This document shows, piece by piece, positions 47,973 through 60,445 of a stretch of 64,000 nucleotides of DNA. Position 1 is the first letter of the stretch. Each line of letters begins with the position of its first letter. The stretch is from Citrus sinensis (Eukaryota; Streptophyta; Magnoliopsida; Sapindales; Rutaceae): contig NC_068558.1 in assembly GCF_022201045.2 (NCBI RefSeq), positions 7,655,501 through 7,719,500 on the forward strand, given 5' to 3'. The notes below the pieces were generated by a model. The model saw nothing but the letters and a program-made list of their open reading frames with translations, was not told the DNA's origin and did no database searches. The position numbers were made by a program, and so were the translations under genes.

Positions 47973-49075
47973 AGGCTTTGAGCCATTTAACATTGCCAGG
48001 AAGAAACTGACGAGCAGAATTAAGGCTAGGGGCAATTAAACTAAGGATGAACCTAATGCCACGATGAAAGGGGGATAGGATTTGATTAAACCTATCCATA
48101 AACCTATCATGCCATGATCCAAGAGGCAGGGATCTTAATCCCTATAAAACTCCTAAGAAATTTTAAAAAATTTTTTTATCCATTCAACTTCCTAACTAAT
48201 CTTATCAATTGCAATTTGAGTGCTTCTTCTTCTTTATCTTTTTACTCTTGCCCTCCTTATCCCCATTTGTTATTCATTATTTAAAAATTAAAAGGGAGAG
48301 TAGGCTTCTTATTTTTTCTTTTATCTTTCATTTGCTTCTACTCAAAGAATCAGACATTATATTTTTTCTTAGTAAATTAGTGATATTGACTTGAGCTTCA
48401 GAAGGTTAATGCAAGAAAATTTTTTTATGCCCTTAACTGTTCTTGTGGTTATAAGTACTCACCAAAGTTAAATTACACTTGCCAAATTTTGCTCAGTTTG
48501 CAAGATCAAGGCAAATTTGTCTCTCCAATTGAATAAATGTAAAAGCTGGCATTATAATCTGATTAGTAGCCAATCTATCGACATGCCTAGATTTTGGCAG
48601 CAACATCTTGCAAAGAAAGAAAAGGGAATTGAAAGGGCAAGGATATAATATGGAGTCCTCAAGGAAGGAGCCTGAACCACCTTAACTACTTGAAAGTTAT
48701 AAAGGATATCTCATAATACCCAAAATCGTCAAATGTCAACTTGGGATAGCTAAAATAGTGGCAACTCCTCCACCATTGAAGTTATCACATGTCATCGCGA
48801 TTTGGTCCCAACCAAGGTCACTACAAAAAAATATTTCTCCAAAGGTCACATGCTCCAAAAAATAAAAAAAGGAGACTAGACCAACAGCTGCGTAAATCAT
48901 CAACTCCACAACTCAATTGGCTCATTTGAAATAAGCCAATTGGAGTTGAGAACGTATTGTTAGCATAGATAGTCTCATAGAAGATATATAACAAATATTA
49001 GAGAGACCAAGAGACTCAAGATGAATAGCTAAATTACTCCATTGCACCTACCTAAAGAGGGGAGTAGGCAATAAT
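47973..49075. other. Intergenic DNA, no gene seen
   Basis: Repeat-like but not assigned. The open frame at about 48209-48394 is hydrophobic low-complexity sequence and is not taken as a gene. Confidence 0.45.
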
Positions 49076-49470
49076 AATTCATCACAGAATAGCCAACAAT
49101 AATTTGCCACGTGTCCAAAATGGCACAAAAATGCCTTCAGGGGCATTCTGTTTATAAGGCCATGTTAGTCTCTCAAAACAAGAGAAGATTTCTCACTCCC
49201 ACAACAACTAATCTCTGTAATAATTTAGGGTTTCGTTCAAACCCATCATCTTCTCCAGCCCTCACCTAACTTGACAGTCGAAGTAACTTCACCGGCCAAT
49301 ACTGGCATCATCTCTAATGGTTGTTTTCTTTGTTGTCAAGACTGACTCAGCCTGATTCATCCCTAGAAAATCCGTCTTGAAGTAAGACAACTCCCATAAT
49401 CTACAAATTCACCCCTTAAAGTGAAGTTTTCATAATATTTTTGGGCTGAACTAAAATCAGACTAAAAACA
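49076..49470 (+). mobile_element. Possible gypsy-type LTR remnant
   Basis: A TTTATAAGG TATA-like box near 49150 is followed by an A/C-rich stretch and CCTCACCTAACTTGACAGTC, a layout resembling the TATA, R and U5 parts of plant gypsy-type LTRs, which often carry a TGACTTGAGCGTCGGAG-like motif. No TG/CA ends or target duplication could be fixed, and there is no coding region. Confidence 0.3.
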
Positions 49471-49753
49471 AAATCAATAACAAGGATGGCACAAACTAAT
49501 TAATGATACCATTCTTTAACAACTTTAATTCCTGGTCTTATCCGACTGTCAAGCACAATACCTTTTCCTTTACTTGCTGCAAAATCAATGTTGTCGTATA
49601 TCTTCAATGGTCCTTGCTTCTATGTCTATAAACAAACAAATTATCTTATGTATGACATTCCTATTTGCCTCTAGAAATAACGAAGTCCTTGTCATGCATG
49701 TAGCTTCAGCAATATAAATATTCTCATAATATGTATAACTGAAGATACTCTTA

Positions 49754-49951
49754 GGTCATGTTTGGTTTGAAGAAAAGTGAGGAGAGGAAAAGAGTGGAAT
49801 GGAGAGGAAGAGAGAAGAAAAGAATGAAGAAGAGTAGTGAAATTAGATTTTGTTATTTGGTTTGATATAAAATTTGATAAGGAAATGAATTATAATTTTT
49901 TTTTTAGACAAATTTATCTTTTACCTTAAATATTAAACTATTTATATTAGT

Positions 49952-49993
<42 letters not shown>

Positions 49994-50466
49994 ATAATAA
50001 AATGGTGGTCCGATGGCCGGTGGTGGAGGTCCGGCAAGGTCCGGCGAATTTCCGGCGAAGCCCGACAGTGGTCCGGCGACCTTCCGACAAGGTCCGGCGG
50101 TGGTCCGACGATGTCCGTTAGTGGTCCGGTGACTTTCCGGCAAAGTCCGGTGGTGGTCCGACAACTTTCCGGTGGAGGTCCATTTATAATATTAAATCAA
50201 TAAAATAAAATTATAAATAATAATTATTAATGGCATTAAATAAGTTAAAAAATTGAAGGGTAATTTTAGAAATTTTAGTTTGTAATATAAGAGTAATTTA
50301 AATTATTCACTACTTAGTATGGAATTCAAATTCTACATTATGATGGATATTAAATTCTAATGGAAATTAAATTCTTATACATTTTGTCAAACCAAACAAT
50401 GGAAATAAAAAGAGAATTTAAATTACTTTCATCTCCTATATTCTCTCCTCCCAACCAAACACCACC
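49754..50466. mobile_element. Second TTA-flanked MITE, PIF/Harbinger type
   Basis: The element starts GGTCATGTTTGGTTTG after TTA (49751-49753) and ends CCAACCAAACACCACC before TTA (50467-50469). Its reversed right end reads GGTGGTGTTTGGTTGG, so the termini are inverted repeats with two mismatches in the first 14 bases. TTA duplication and the GTTTGGTT motif are typical of Tourist-like elements. The interior has a (TA)n run (about 49957-49990) and a GC-rich tandem repeat. Length is about 713 bp. The right half encodes nothing. Confidence 0.65.
50003..50179. repeat. GC-rich GTCCGG tandem repeat inside the MITE
   Basis: Variants of GGTGGTCCGGCGA and TTCCGGCAAGGTCCGG recur at least eight times over about 175 bp with a variable period of some 15-33 bp. 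The block is strongly GC-rich inside a very AT-rich element and directly follows the (TA)n run. It behaves like a degenerate minisatellite; its long open frame on the - strand reflects composition only. Confidence 0.75.
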
Positions 50467-50541
50467 TTAAAAGCATACTGCTATGACTTTCGCCTAGTTA
50501 GAAATTAAAAAGCATGAATACAATTAAAATGTCATCATATC

Positions 50542-50859
50542 TGTTAAGGAAGTTCATTGTGCTGAGCTTATGAAGAATAGAAAGATGAAGAAGTCGTTAG
50601 TCTCAGCAAGTGAAGTCAGTCAACCATGCCGGCTCATTAGTGCCAGATCACCAGAGTTAGTTATGAGATAGCAAGTCAGCACAAGTTGTTAAAAGTCTGT
50701 TATTAATCATTCTTGTGTGTATGTAACTAATCTCGTGAGTATATAAGATGCAATTGATTCAGTTGTAAACAAGTATTGTGAAATCCAGAATTAATGAAAT
50801 AAAGTTTTTTTTTTTTCTGTAAGTTTTCTTTCAAACCAAACAACTTCAGATTTCTTTCA
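50542..50859 (+). mobile_element. Solo LTR with 5-bp target duplication
   Basis: The 318-bp unit begins TGTTAAGGAAGTTC and ends TTTCTTTCA, with TG...CA termini. ATATC occurs immediately before it (50537-50541) and immediately after it (50860-50864), a 5-bp target duplication. Inside are a TATATAAG box near 50740 and an AATGAAATAAAG polyadenylation-type signal near 50793. There is no internal retroelement sequence on either side, so it is a solo LTR left by recombination, probably of a copia-type element judging from the TGTTAAG start. Confidence 0.85.
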
Positions 50860-50864
50860 ATATC

Positions 50865-51988
50865 TAATAAAAGTCACAGACGGGACGATAAGTGATTAGC
50901 AAGTAATAGATGATCGTTCTTGTAACTCGATATAGGTAATTTCCTCAAGGACTTTAGCTATGGTTAGTGTGAAAGCTAATTGTGTCTATAATTAATTAAA
51001 TGTATATGTACATATGTTTACATAATTTCATGCACTGGCACGTGCATAAGCAGGTTCATTCACAGAATGTTTCAGGTCCCCTACGACATTGCACGTGAAG
51101 ATGTTTATAGAACCTCCAGGTAGAGCTATCGGAGTTGACAATTAATATATATCGACCATTAGATGCTGGATTTTTGGGGTATATGCAAGCTTTGGTTGAG
51201 AACGACCTGAGTTGAATTTCTTGATGGGATTTTGTCTTATTTCAACTGATAATTACCAACTTTTGCATGAGTTGCTTTCAAGGTTGATGTGTTGAGAATG
51301 TTGGCAACTCTTTGTCAAGTCCGATTCACGCTATAAATTAGGTTCTTACAAGAAATTAATAACTGATATTTCATATAGTGTTAAAATTAAGTTTTTAACC
51401 AAGAAGACACGCCATAGGTGAAAATATATGATAATTAAATAGATAAACAATCTTGACACTTAGTATTAATTATATCATTTATTTATCGAAGAAGACACGT
51501 GCGATGGGTGAAAAATATATGGTGATTAAATAGAACTTAACACAAACATATATAAGATAGGAATATTTTAGGTAATTTTTAAAATATAAGGCCTAATTGG
51601 ATAACTAGCTCAAACTATAGGGGATTAAATGAATATTTTATCTCTTTTTAAACTTTTGAGTAGTTTATATTTATTGGATTGTTATACAAATAATGTGTAC
51701 TCTGACTATATTATGAACTTTCTCTACTAATTAAGTATGGAAGGGAAGATCAGTTCAAAATAGACACAATTGCGTGAAATTATCATCTATCATTTAGTAA
51801 AACCAGAATATTAAATCTAGAGTGATATGCAAATCAAACATATTTCACTAATCATGCATCTTTCAATTAATAGGATACAGATTGTTCAAACTAATCATAT
51901 TTTACAGAGAGTAACTCCACATGCTTGCATCATCATCTTGGAGATAAAATACTAATACAATGTGCTAGCTAGCTAGCACTTTTTCTTC
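50865..51988. other. Intergenic DNA, no gene seen
   Basis: AT-rich sequence downstream of the bHLH gene. Two short related segments with GAAGACACG and GGTGAAAATATATG occur near 51401-51431 and 51489-51521. No gene recognised. Confidence 0.5.
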
Positions 51989-54900
51989 TTAATCTCCTTG
52001 CATATGGTTGGATTGCATCGAAGGACTGCATGCTGCCTGCTGTATTGTGTTTTGTTTCACTTGTTGCCGAAAAAGTGCTGCCATTTTGTTGTACAATTCC
52101 ACATTCATCGACTGCACCAAAAATCCCTTATCAAATCAATAACATTCATAAATAGAAAAATAAACAAATACGTATAGGCACAAATTCTTTATATGCATTG
52201 ACGTACTTGAGCAAGAAAAGCATAATAGGGATCCGGCAAAGTGACTGATGCCGCTGGACTATAGATGGGTGGAGGGAGAGACTGCGGGGCAGTGCGGGCT
52301 GTGGCTGCAGCGGCGGCCATGGTGTTCATGTCAAGCATCCCCATGCCCGTTCCTAGTCCAACTCCCATGCCCATTCGTGCTAGGAGAGACATTTGAAGTT
52401 GTTGCTGCATTCCCAAAGGCATCATCATGTTCATTTGGGGCATATTGTTTCTCACATTATTCATCATCTGAACTTGTGCTTTAAGTTGCTTTAAGTAGTC
52501 TATCACCTCATCTAGCATTGAAGCTTTATCTGTCTGCAGCCAAGTTAAAATCATCTAGTTATAATTAACAACACAAGTAATATGTTGCAATTTTTTTTTT
52601 TTTATGTGTGGGTAATTTTCAATTTAGTACTGCTCAAGATTAGGCATCAATTTTTAGGTAGTTCTTGTATTTTAAAATTAAAAAAATGATCATCCAAAAT
52701 ATTCATATCGTTATTTTTGTTAGCCTTTTTGTAAAAAGATTGTTATTGCACTCTCATATTAAACATTTAACACTAAAAATGATGGCAAAATATTTCCACT
52801 AATTATCTTTGAAAATATGAAGACCAACGATACAAATAATTCTAACTCGAAGGACTAATAAGAAATTTAGATCCTTCATATATATGTGACATGTCCCATT
52901 TGTTACATAGTCACACCCCTAAAATTTAGCTGAAAGAATATTTTACCTGCATAAAAGCCATAATGCTGCATATAAAGCTGTATACGTATGTTCTTAGTTA
53001 CCTTGCTCGCATTGGGGACTAGCTTCTGAAGTGCTTTCATCTTTTGGTTAATCCTGTCTCTTCGTCTCTGCACGAAAATTAATATCATTGCAAATTATTA
53101 ACCGCTTCTTGACCTTGGAATTTAATTAACGTAATAAATTAATGTTAATTTCTGTGATAATAAAGGGGTGTAATGTAATTTACCCTCTCTGACTGATTAT
53201 GGACAGCAGCTGTTCGTCTTCGTTTGGACGAATGCGATCGGCCAGTTTTTGTCTCATGATCTTCATCTTGGTTTTCCTATATATGGTTCAAAATTTCTAC
53301 TTTTACGCAAAATTAGTAAATAAAATAATTGAATTTTGCTTATCTAAGTAAACCTTTTACTTCGTGCTTAACATAATTGATGTATTTATTTATTTATCCA
53401 TTTCACTTTCCAAAATGGACATTAATTGACAAAGCATGAATGAAAGAGACACAAAAACATTTGTAATTTACCGATCGACCGTGAGAAGCGGAATCTTCAT
53501 CCGTGGTTTTGGTCTTCAAGCTCTTAAGAGATTCATATGAAGCCCAAGTCATCATAGTTGTGTCATTTTCTCTAAAACATGTTGCACTAGCGCTAGCACA
53601 TGCACTTCTATCTCCTCTTCCTTCTTGCATACTACTAAAATTTCTTCCACACTGATCGGAATCGGCTCGTGTCCGCTTTTTCAGCGGCCCCGGCATGACG
53701 GGCACTTGGCCGGGGCTCTCGGAGCACTTCGTGCCGGAGGATGACACCATGGAGCTCCTATTGGCCGCCGGGGAGTTTTGGCCATGCAGTTGGAGAGTAA
53801 TTTCTTTGTTGTTGTTATTGTTATGGCATGTAATTGCAGCTTGATGAACTATTGACTCGAGAGTGTCATTGGACCTACCCCATGTGGGCTTCGTCGGAGT
53901 AGTGGGAATGATCCCACCAAGGCCATGCATGGACAGCTGGCCATTGCCCCATGTTAAGTCTGCAGCAACTTCATAGTTGGAGGACCTGAATTTCCACAAC
54001 GTGTTTCAATTAAGGTTGTTCTTTTGAATTATAAGTCAACCCAAAAAGAATAAACCATTTGCTCATCATATACAATATAACCTTAATAAACTATCCCATT
54101 TGCTCATCATTTCTATTGAGAAATGAGAATTTACTTTACTATCCCATTCTATAAATTTCCATTAAATGCAAAGTATCTGGGTCATTTCAACATTTCAGAC
54201 GTGTTCTATTTCGACCAATCGTAACATTATCGTTTAACAAATTTTGTTAGAAAAGCCATTAATGAATGAAAGAGTTTTGTGTACTCTCAGTCAGAGTCGT
54301 AACCCTTTGATGAATTCTTGTCTTGTTTATCTTTCGACTAATTAAATATTATGAACAAATTGATCAACGTACACATATACAATTTTGGGGTAATAATTCA
54401 ACGGGAGGCGTGCTATACTTGGAGCATCCAATTTGACCAAACAATTAACCCTTAGATAATAAATCTAACGGTTCATGTTGAGCTGAGTAACCGAAAGACA
54501 GAAGAATATTTAATGATGAATAATTCAGGCCGGTAGGTTATAAATTCAGCTAATCCAAAAGGTAAGTTATATCTTGATAGAATGGAAGAAAAGATTCACA
54601 GTTTCTTCATCAACAAAAAAAACAGAAATATGATTCCTTTTTTTGGCTTGCTTGAAAATATTTTCAATTGTTTATATGGAATAATTCTTGATTTGGAGGT
54701 AAAATGTGAAAACGATTGAAAGGTAGAGTCGGTGTATAGGAAGTAAATCAATGATGGTTCCTTCTCTGGAAACTGATACATCTTACCTTTTAAGAAGAAA
54801 ACTAAATTGAGATTGTTCCGTATAACAAACGGACAGATAGCAGAATTAAAAAAACCAAAAAAAAAAAAAAAAAACACTACGGGTTATGTAAATTAAAAGA

Positions 54901-55305
54901 TATGAAAATAAACTTGAACTCAAAAGGTGGAAAATTATATTTAAAAAATGAACTGAATATCATCATAGTGTAGAGAAGGAAAAAAAAAATCTGAGATTAG
55001 CATTTGGATGCAGAAAACAAGAATGAAGCATATAGGCAGAAAATGAAGAGTAGGAAAACAAAAAAGGGAGATATTAATGCAGTGCTTAATTTAAGGGCAA
55101 TCTAATTTCGCAAATATATATATATATAGTGAGAAAGTTATTAGCATTAGTGGAGTGTGAATACATACATGGGAAAAAAGTGACTACTACTGGGATTGTT
55201 GTTGTGGTTCACATCAGTGGATATGTCTGCTTCTTCTTCTGCTTCGACTTGTTCTTGTCTTTGTTGGTGCCTTAGATTCCAATTTGGTACTATACACTGA
55301 CTCAT
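51989..55305 (-). CDS. UNE10: PIF-type bHLH transcription factor, UNE10/PIF8-like
   Basis: Six exons on the - strand: 55169-55305, 53472-53985, 53184-53276, 53002-53067, 52207-52533 and 51989-52111. All join in phase and give 419 residues. The start MSQCIVPNWNL is typical of UNE10. An APB-like phytochrome B-binding motif (SNYEVAADLTWGNGQ) lies at about 47-61. The bHLH domain (about 240-292) begins AAVHNQSERRRRDRINQKMK, with the H, E and R residues that read G-boxes, and continues TDKASMLDEVIDYLKQL. After it comes a Met/Gln/Gly-rich stretch (about 293-330) and a Pro-containing tail. PIFs are nuclear factors destabilised or inhibited by active phytochrome; UNE10 is linked to seed and light responses in Arabidopsis. 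Intron 1 is long (1183 bp). The trinucleotide GAT repeat at 55322-55350 lies in the leader. UNE10/PIF8 rather than PIF7 is inferred from the N-terminus. Confidence 0.88.
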
Positions 55306-55321
55306 CCTGAACTATATACGA

Positions 55322-55350
55322 CGATGATGATGATGATGATGATGATGATG
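55322..55350. repeat. (GAT)n repeat in the bHLH leader
   Basis: About nine GAT units just upstream of the bHLH start codon, read as ATC repeats in the transcribed strand. It is a likely length-polymorphic leader element. Confidence 0.9.
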
Positions 55351-56501
55351 ATCTGATCTTATTGAGTTATTTCTTTCAGTGAACAGGAGTATTTGAGTTC
55401 AATGTTGGGGTTTTATTTTGCTCGTCTTCTGGTCCCCATTTTGATGTCACATTTTGGTTTGATTGTGATTTTTACACCCAATGTGTGGTGGCTACTAAAT
55501 TTGTGTGAGAGAGAATCGGATATGCTTTCGCCACTTGTATCATCATTTCATCCGGGGATCCAATATTATTAATTCCAATATCAGCTAGCTCTTGTGCATG
55601 AGCATAAACTCTTTTATCTTTTTTTTTTTTTAAATGTAAATACGAGCTAATTAACATGTTTTATATTCACTTTAATTAGCTAATATTCCTAATTAGGGTG
55701 TATCTTGGAATGTCTTAGGTATCTTCAAATGTAAGACCCAATTTTAAGTCAAGTTGGTTAAAGAGTGAGAACAATATTCTAATGCTCAAATCAAACCAAT
55801 AATAGGGTTAGTTAGCAAATATATTAAACGTTGGTTATTGTCTTGCACGAATAATCTCGAAAGACTTGATGAACACTTGTCTGCATATGTGAGAAGAGAA
55901 GTGATTTGACATCTGACGGACGATTTCCCCTTAAATTTTGAGAGTGAAATCATAGAAATCAAATGTTGTTTTAATGGTCCCAGTAGGCCGTAGTATAGTT
56001 GCTTCAAAGAATTAGTGTGCATGGCTTAGAGCCTCCGAATTTAATTAAGTGGGGTACTGGTTAATTTCGGTATTAATGGCGTAGAGACTAGAGATCTTGT
56101 TGCTGAGATGAGAAATCAGAATTTCATCGCTATGGATGTGCACAACTCGAAATCAATCCTGTACACAAATTTCAGAACTGTGATTGCAACTAGTTCAGAT
56201 TACAGTCTAGTGAAAAATTTCATCACAACAATAAAATGACCTAATTAGTCGGCCAAAGTTACTATTAGCAAAATTGAAAGAAATTGTCCTTTTCATATTG
56301 AATCCTTCCATTACAATTAAATTTTGTTTTGACTATTTTGATCAACTTGTAAACAAATTAAAATGGGACTAACAAGATTCAACAATGAACTAAAATCGAT
56401 TAATTATATACATATGAGTCATATGGTTTGATAATATAATTAAATCACATGACTTAATAGTTTTTTCGTACTTAATTTAATAAAAGTCTAAATCCCTAAA
56501 C

Positions 56502-56505
<4 letters not shown>

Positions 56506-56538
<33 letters not shown>
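56506..56538. repeat. (CA)n microsatellite
   Basis: About 15 uninterrupted CA dinucleotides followed by GCACGA. Confidence 0.9.
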
Positions 56539-57000
56539 GAATGTCTTTATTTTTTTAACCAGACACGTTATTAAGTCATAATTTAATAGTATATATACTA
56601 TTAAATTATGACTTAATAGATATCTACATGAAAAAAATAAGGACGGCCACACTTAAGAATATATATATATACACACACATTTTTTTAAACAAAAAGTCAA
56701 AAATATTCGTAAAATATGTCATATTAATTTTTCTTTTCCATTTTATTTTTCATTGGTATTTAAAAAGAAAAAAGAAAAAAGAAAAATCAGATTCAAGTCG
56801 TGTTGTTACTGTCATCATCGACGAAGACATGAAGCATACATCCATTCTCATAAGCTTCTTGGCTTATTTGCATGCATTAATTAATACAAAAAAATAACAA
56901 ATTAATTAATAAATTATTCCCCTTGGAAAATGGAAATCTCTGTGTATATGTGTATTTTAAAACTGCTAGAAAGAAACAAGAGATTCCAATCATTCAGATA

Positions 57001-57155
57001 TCACGTGCACATTAAAAAAACCTCAATAGAGAATTAACAACTCCTCGAGTAAATCCTCAGTTCTCAGCCAGAAACTTGATTGTGGGCACCTACGGTCACG
57101 TGAGTACAGCCGAGCTATGCCACGTGGACACTTTCTATGGAGTTGTACGTGGTCC
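57001..57155. promoter_or_regulatory. Cluster of G-box/ABRE-like elements
   Basis: Within 150 bp there are ATCACGTGCAC, GTCACGTGAG, GCCACGTGGAC and GTACGTGGTC, that is, three full CACGTG G-boxes and one ACGTGG half-site. It lies about 1.7 kb upstream of the bHLH start codon. PIF factors and ABA-response bZIPs bind such boxes, so an autoregulatory or stress enhancer is possible; no closer gene was found. Confidence 0.4.
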
Positions 57156-59114
57156 TATATTGGTCTCCACGAGTCACCATCAGCTGCTTTCTCACCATTA
57201 ATAGAATCATAAACAATCGCAACGCTCCCCCATCCTCTCACCTCTAATTTCCACTTACATATCTTCATTCCTTTGGGAAATTTAATCAAATGAAACTGAT
57301 TTCTTTGCTTGTTTTGTTTAAAATGTTTACCATTTATTGTATGAATGAGTTTTTTATTTTTATTTTGAGCTGGTGAAGTAATAATTCAATGTACAAGTTT
57401 ATAGAATTATTGATTTGAATGAAAGTGCCCTAACTCTCATGACAAGATTGTTTCCTATCAAAGCATAAATTGACTTTTATCTCCTATACATTCAATGCAA
57501 TAAGATAACCTTTCTCAAGTTTTAAATAAAATTTACCTAAGTTTCAAGAGACGTTTTAACGTATTTATATTATTATTCATGCGTGATTGAAATTAATTTT
57601 AACCTTTCTTTTATACGTTTGATTGAGCAATTTCAATAAGTAATTTTTTTTTAACTGATCACCCTAATGAAAATTTTGAAGGGGGATGTCCTAAGAACAA
57701 AATCGCAATTATTTGAAGAAGAATATTGAGTTATTTAGATTGGTTTGATTCCTTAAATGCAATAAATATTAAGATTACGTATATACATACGTGAATTTTC
57801 CACATTGTGGTTGATGATAAACTTAAAGACTCTTTTGATATTGATGGTGATACTGGGCCTTGTTTATTAAATAGACGATTTGTCGGGGCTTATATGCTTG
57901 ACAGCAAATCAGTAACTAAGTTATGTAACGTTACAAAGCTTTGGATATGAAGCCATGAATGAATTTGAAAACATTTATTGGTTGTTCAGTAATTTCAAAA
58001 CCATTTTATGTAAGAGAATGAAAAGGAAATTTGTATTTTATCCTGAATTGTATTTACAATGAAGGGGCTACATACTTTACGGGGGACTATAGAAGGAATG
58101 AAATAATAAATACAATTATGAACACATATCTTGGGACTTCAAAATCATTATATCAGTGATCTACATAATTGTAAATTTTAATTTAGTCTTTATATTTTGA
58201 GTTAAGCGTCTATTTCTTAATTTTATTTTTTCTTTGTTTTTATAATAATACCATTGTAACAATATTCTTGGATATATTAATGAAAAGAAAAAAATTTAAA
58301 TAAATCAAACTATTCTTAAAAGTACAATAAATTAGCTTTTATTGTTTTACTTTTAAGAATAATTTGGTATATTAATTTTTCACAAAAAAAAAATAAATGT
58401 AAGATTGTTGCAAGGATATTAAACACCGCTTTAAGTTAACATGTATTAATTTACTTATAAATAATAAGTAGAAAGATTGTTGCAAGAGTACAAAAAATAA
58501 CAGTTGTTTCATACTAATATTTTCTTAGTTTACTAATAAGTAATTAATGGTTAATTTGTTAATTAAAATTTTTAATAGATTAAAAAATTTATATAAAAAA
58601 AATTGCTGCAAGGGTATTATTGTAAAGTCAAAGAAAAATAAGGATAAAAGTGTAATATATCTAATAATAGGTATATCTTAAGGTATTTTTCAAATTATAG
58701 GGACAAAATGAATACTAAAGTTAAAAATAAGGATTAAATAAGCATTCGTCCTTTACAGAAATCATGTTCCTTAACAATTTGAACATAATTAAACTCAGCA
58801 AATAACTTTTTTTTAGTTAATAATTTTTTTTAACATTCATATGTATGTTGCAATGAGAATGCTACCAATCTTTGTGATTAGAAATTTATAGAGATTATCT
58901 CAGATTAAATCTATTATAGCATAACTTGTAAGAGATATCTACCTTCACCCAACAAATGTGGAAGATGTGTCTACCTCTACCTCCACCCAACTGTAACTAC
59001 CATAGGAATTATAGAGTCTCCTCTTATGGGGTAGAGAACTATTGAGGGCCAAGTGGTTGGCTAAGTGATTTTCAGATAATATCATTTTATTTCCTAAATT
59101 TTGATAAGATTACC

Positions 59115-59194
59115 ATTATTATTATTACTATTATTAGTATTAGAATTAGTATTAGTATTAGTATTAGTATTAGTATTACTACTACTACAACAAC
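59115..59194. repeat. ATT/GTATTA compound microsatellite
   Basis: ATT trinucleotides change into about six copies of the hexamer AGTATT, then into ACT and ACA trinucleotides. Successive expansion of a mutated unit is the simplest explanation. Confidence 0.85.
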
Positions 59195-59801
59195 AAGTCA
59201 ACAACAACATGCATATCCCTCCTGTCAAATTCCGCTAAAGTTTGCATATAATACAATAACCAAGCGTAGAGCCTAGTTGGTTTAGGGAACTGTTTTAATC
59301 AGACTGGATCCAAACTCTTTAAATTTGGGACACAGATTAAAATGAAAAGAATTTCCTGTTTTTTAAACAGAAAAATAGCTTAATTGAAGGCAAAGATTGA
59401 ATCGACAAACATTGCTTTCAGCAAAGGCAGGGAAGAGGGATCAAATTCCTGAGAGCAATCACCATGTGCCTTTAATCTTTATGAATAACTAATATGAGTG
59501 TCCAGAGACAATATTCTTTCTTTGTTTTTCAATCTTTTTTTCTAGTTCACATACACCGACTTATTAAAAGTTCTATCGACTTTAATTTTTTGGCACTGAA
59601 AATATGAACATTATTGTCAAAAGATTCCACTTTCTGAACTTGCCCTTTGTTTATTGCAACTAGGCATACGTAACGAGCAATTTGCTTCTAGCCAAGTTAA
59701 ACCTGGCACTTTGTAGAATACAGAGTTTCGGATTGGATAAAAATTACATATGCATGATCTTTGTAGTTATTCTTGCTCTTTCCCTTCAGGCCCTTCACAT
59801 C

Positions 59802-60398
59802 TTAGTGTTTTTCACTTTTGGCTTTCATCTTCTTCCCATTTGCCCAAGCAAGAATCGAGTTCAGCTTTTCATGCCTGATATTTGGTCATATTTTAACAAG
59901 AAAACAGCAAAGTATATAAGCTATGTTGATAAAGAAAACTTGTAACACAAGATTGCTTAAACAGAGCTTGTCATGCATGGTGAGACATTGGGCGGTTTAC
60001 CTTTCGACTTTCTCCAGAAGATCCACGGCAGGTTTTGATCCAAAGGAGGATGAACGACCTGTTACTTTGTAGCATGTTAATTTTGTTGAAATGAACAATC
60101 TTGAGAAAATGTGAGCCTTGTGCTAAAAGTTACCTGCAGATTTTGTTTTGTTGTAGGAGGGTCGCCAGGCAATTTTAGAATGTTGCTCCACCTGCTGTCC
60201 GTTAGCCTTATTTTTGGCTTCTTCATGTGAGTGAATGGCAAATGCAGCTGCTAGAACTGCAGTTGCATACCGGCTTTCTCGCGAACCCTGATCCTGATTC
60301 CTTGACTTGGAACCAGCGGTTTGGCTTACTTTTCGCGGTTGCAGTTTAAGAAAACTTATGCAACCATTGTTCTCTGCTGACTCTGTTTCCCTTCTCAT
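59802..60398 (-). pseudogene. Truncated remorin paralogue
   Basis: Three exons on the - strand, 60134-60398, 60001-60058 and 59802-59874, join in phase and give 131 residues from the ATG at 60398. Exon 1 has RYATAVLAAAFAIHSHEEAK, matching the EYAAAVAAAAFSIYLAEEAE block of the neighbouring remorin. Exon 3 reads RHEKLNSILAWANGKKMKAK, the start of the remorin C domain, but stops after SEKH. The coiled-coil core (ARIERIAGGARAQAEEE type) and the Cys-rich membrane anchor are missing, and no further exon was found below. The frame is also open upstream of the ATG to a possible acceptor near 60445, so an extra 5' exon may exist. Either a decaying tandem copy or a gene for a shortened remorin; no disabling lesion is seen before the stop. 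Confidence 0.6.
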
Positions 60399-60445
60399 TA
60401 TACGATCGGTGTGCTCTACTTCTATAGAAGTATTTGATTTCGAAG

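Larger units (their letters stand above)
55352..59801. other. Intergenic DNA upstream of the bHLH gene
   Basis: About 4.4 kb, AT-rich, without a recognisable gene. It contains a (CA)n run (56506-56538), a small palindromic segment TAATAGTATATATACTATTA near 56584, the ACGT-box cluster near 57.1 kb and a hexanucleotide array near 59.1 kb. Open frames at 55472-55657, 55786-56022 and 56628-56897 show no family similarity. Confidence 0.5.

Noticed and set aside
49904-50164. Repeat-coded 86-residue frame on the - strand
   Set aside because: It is a translation of the (TA)n and GTCCGG repeats inside a MITE.
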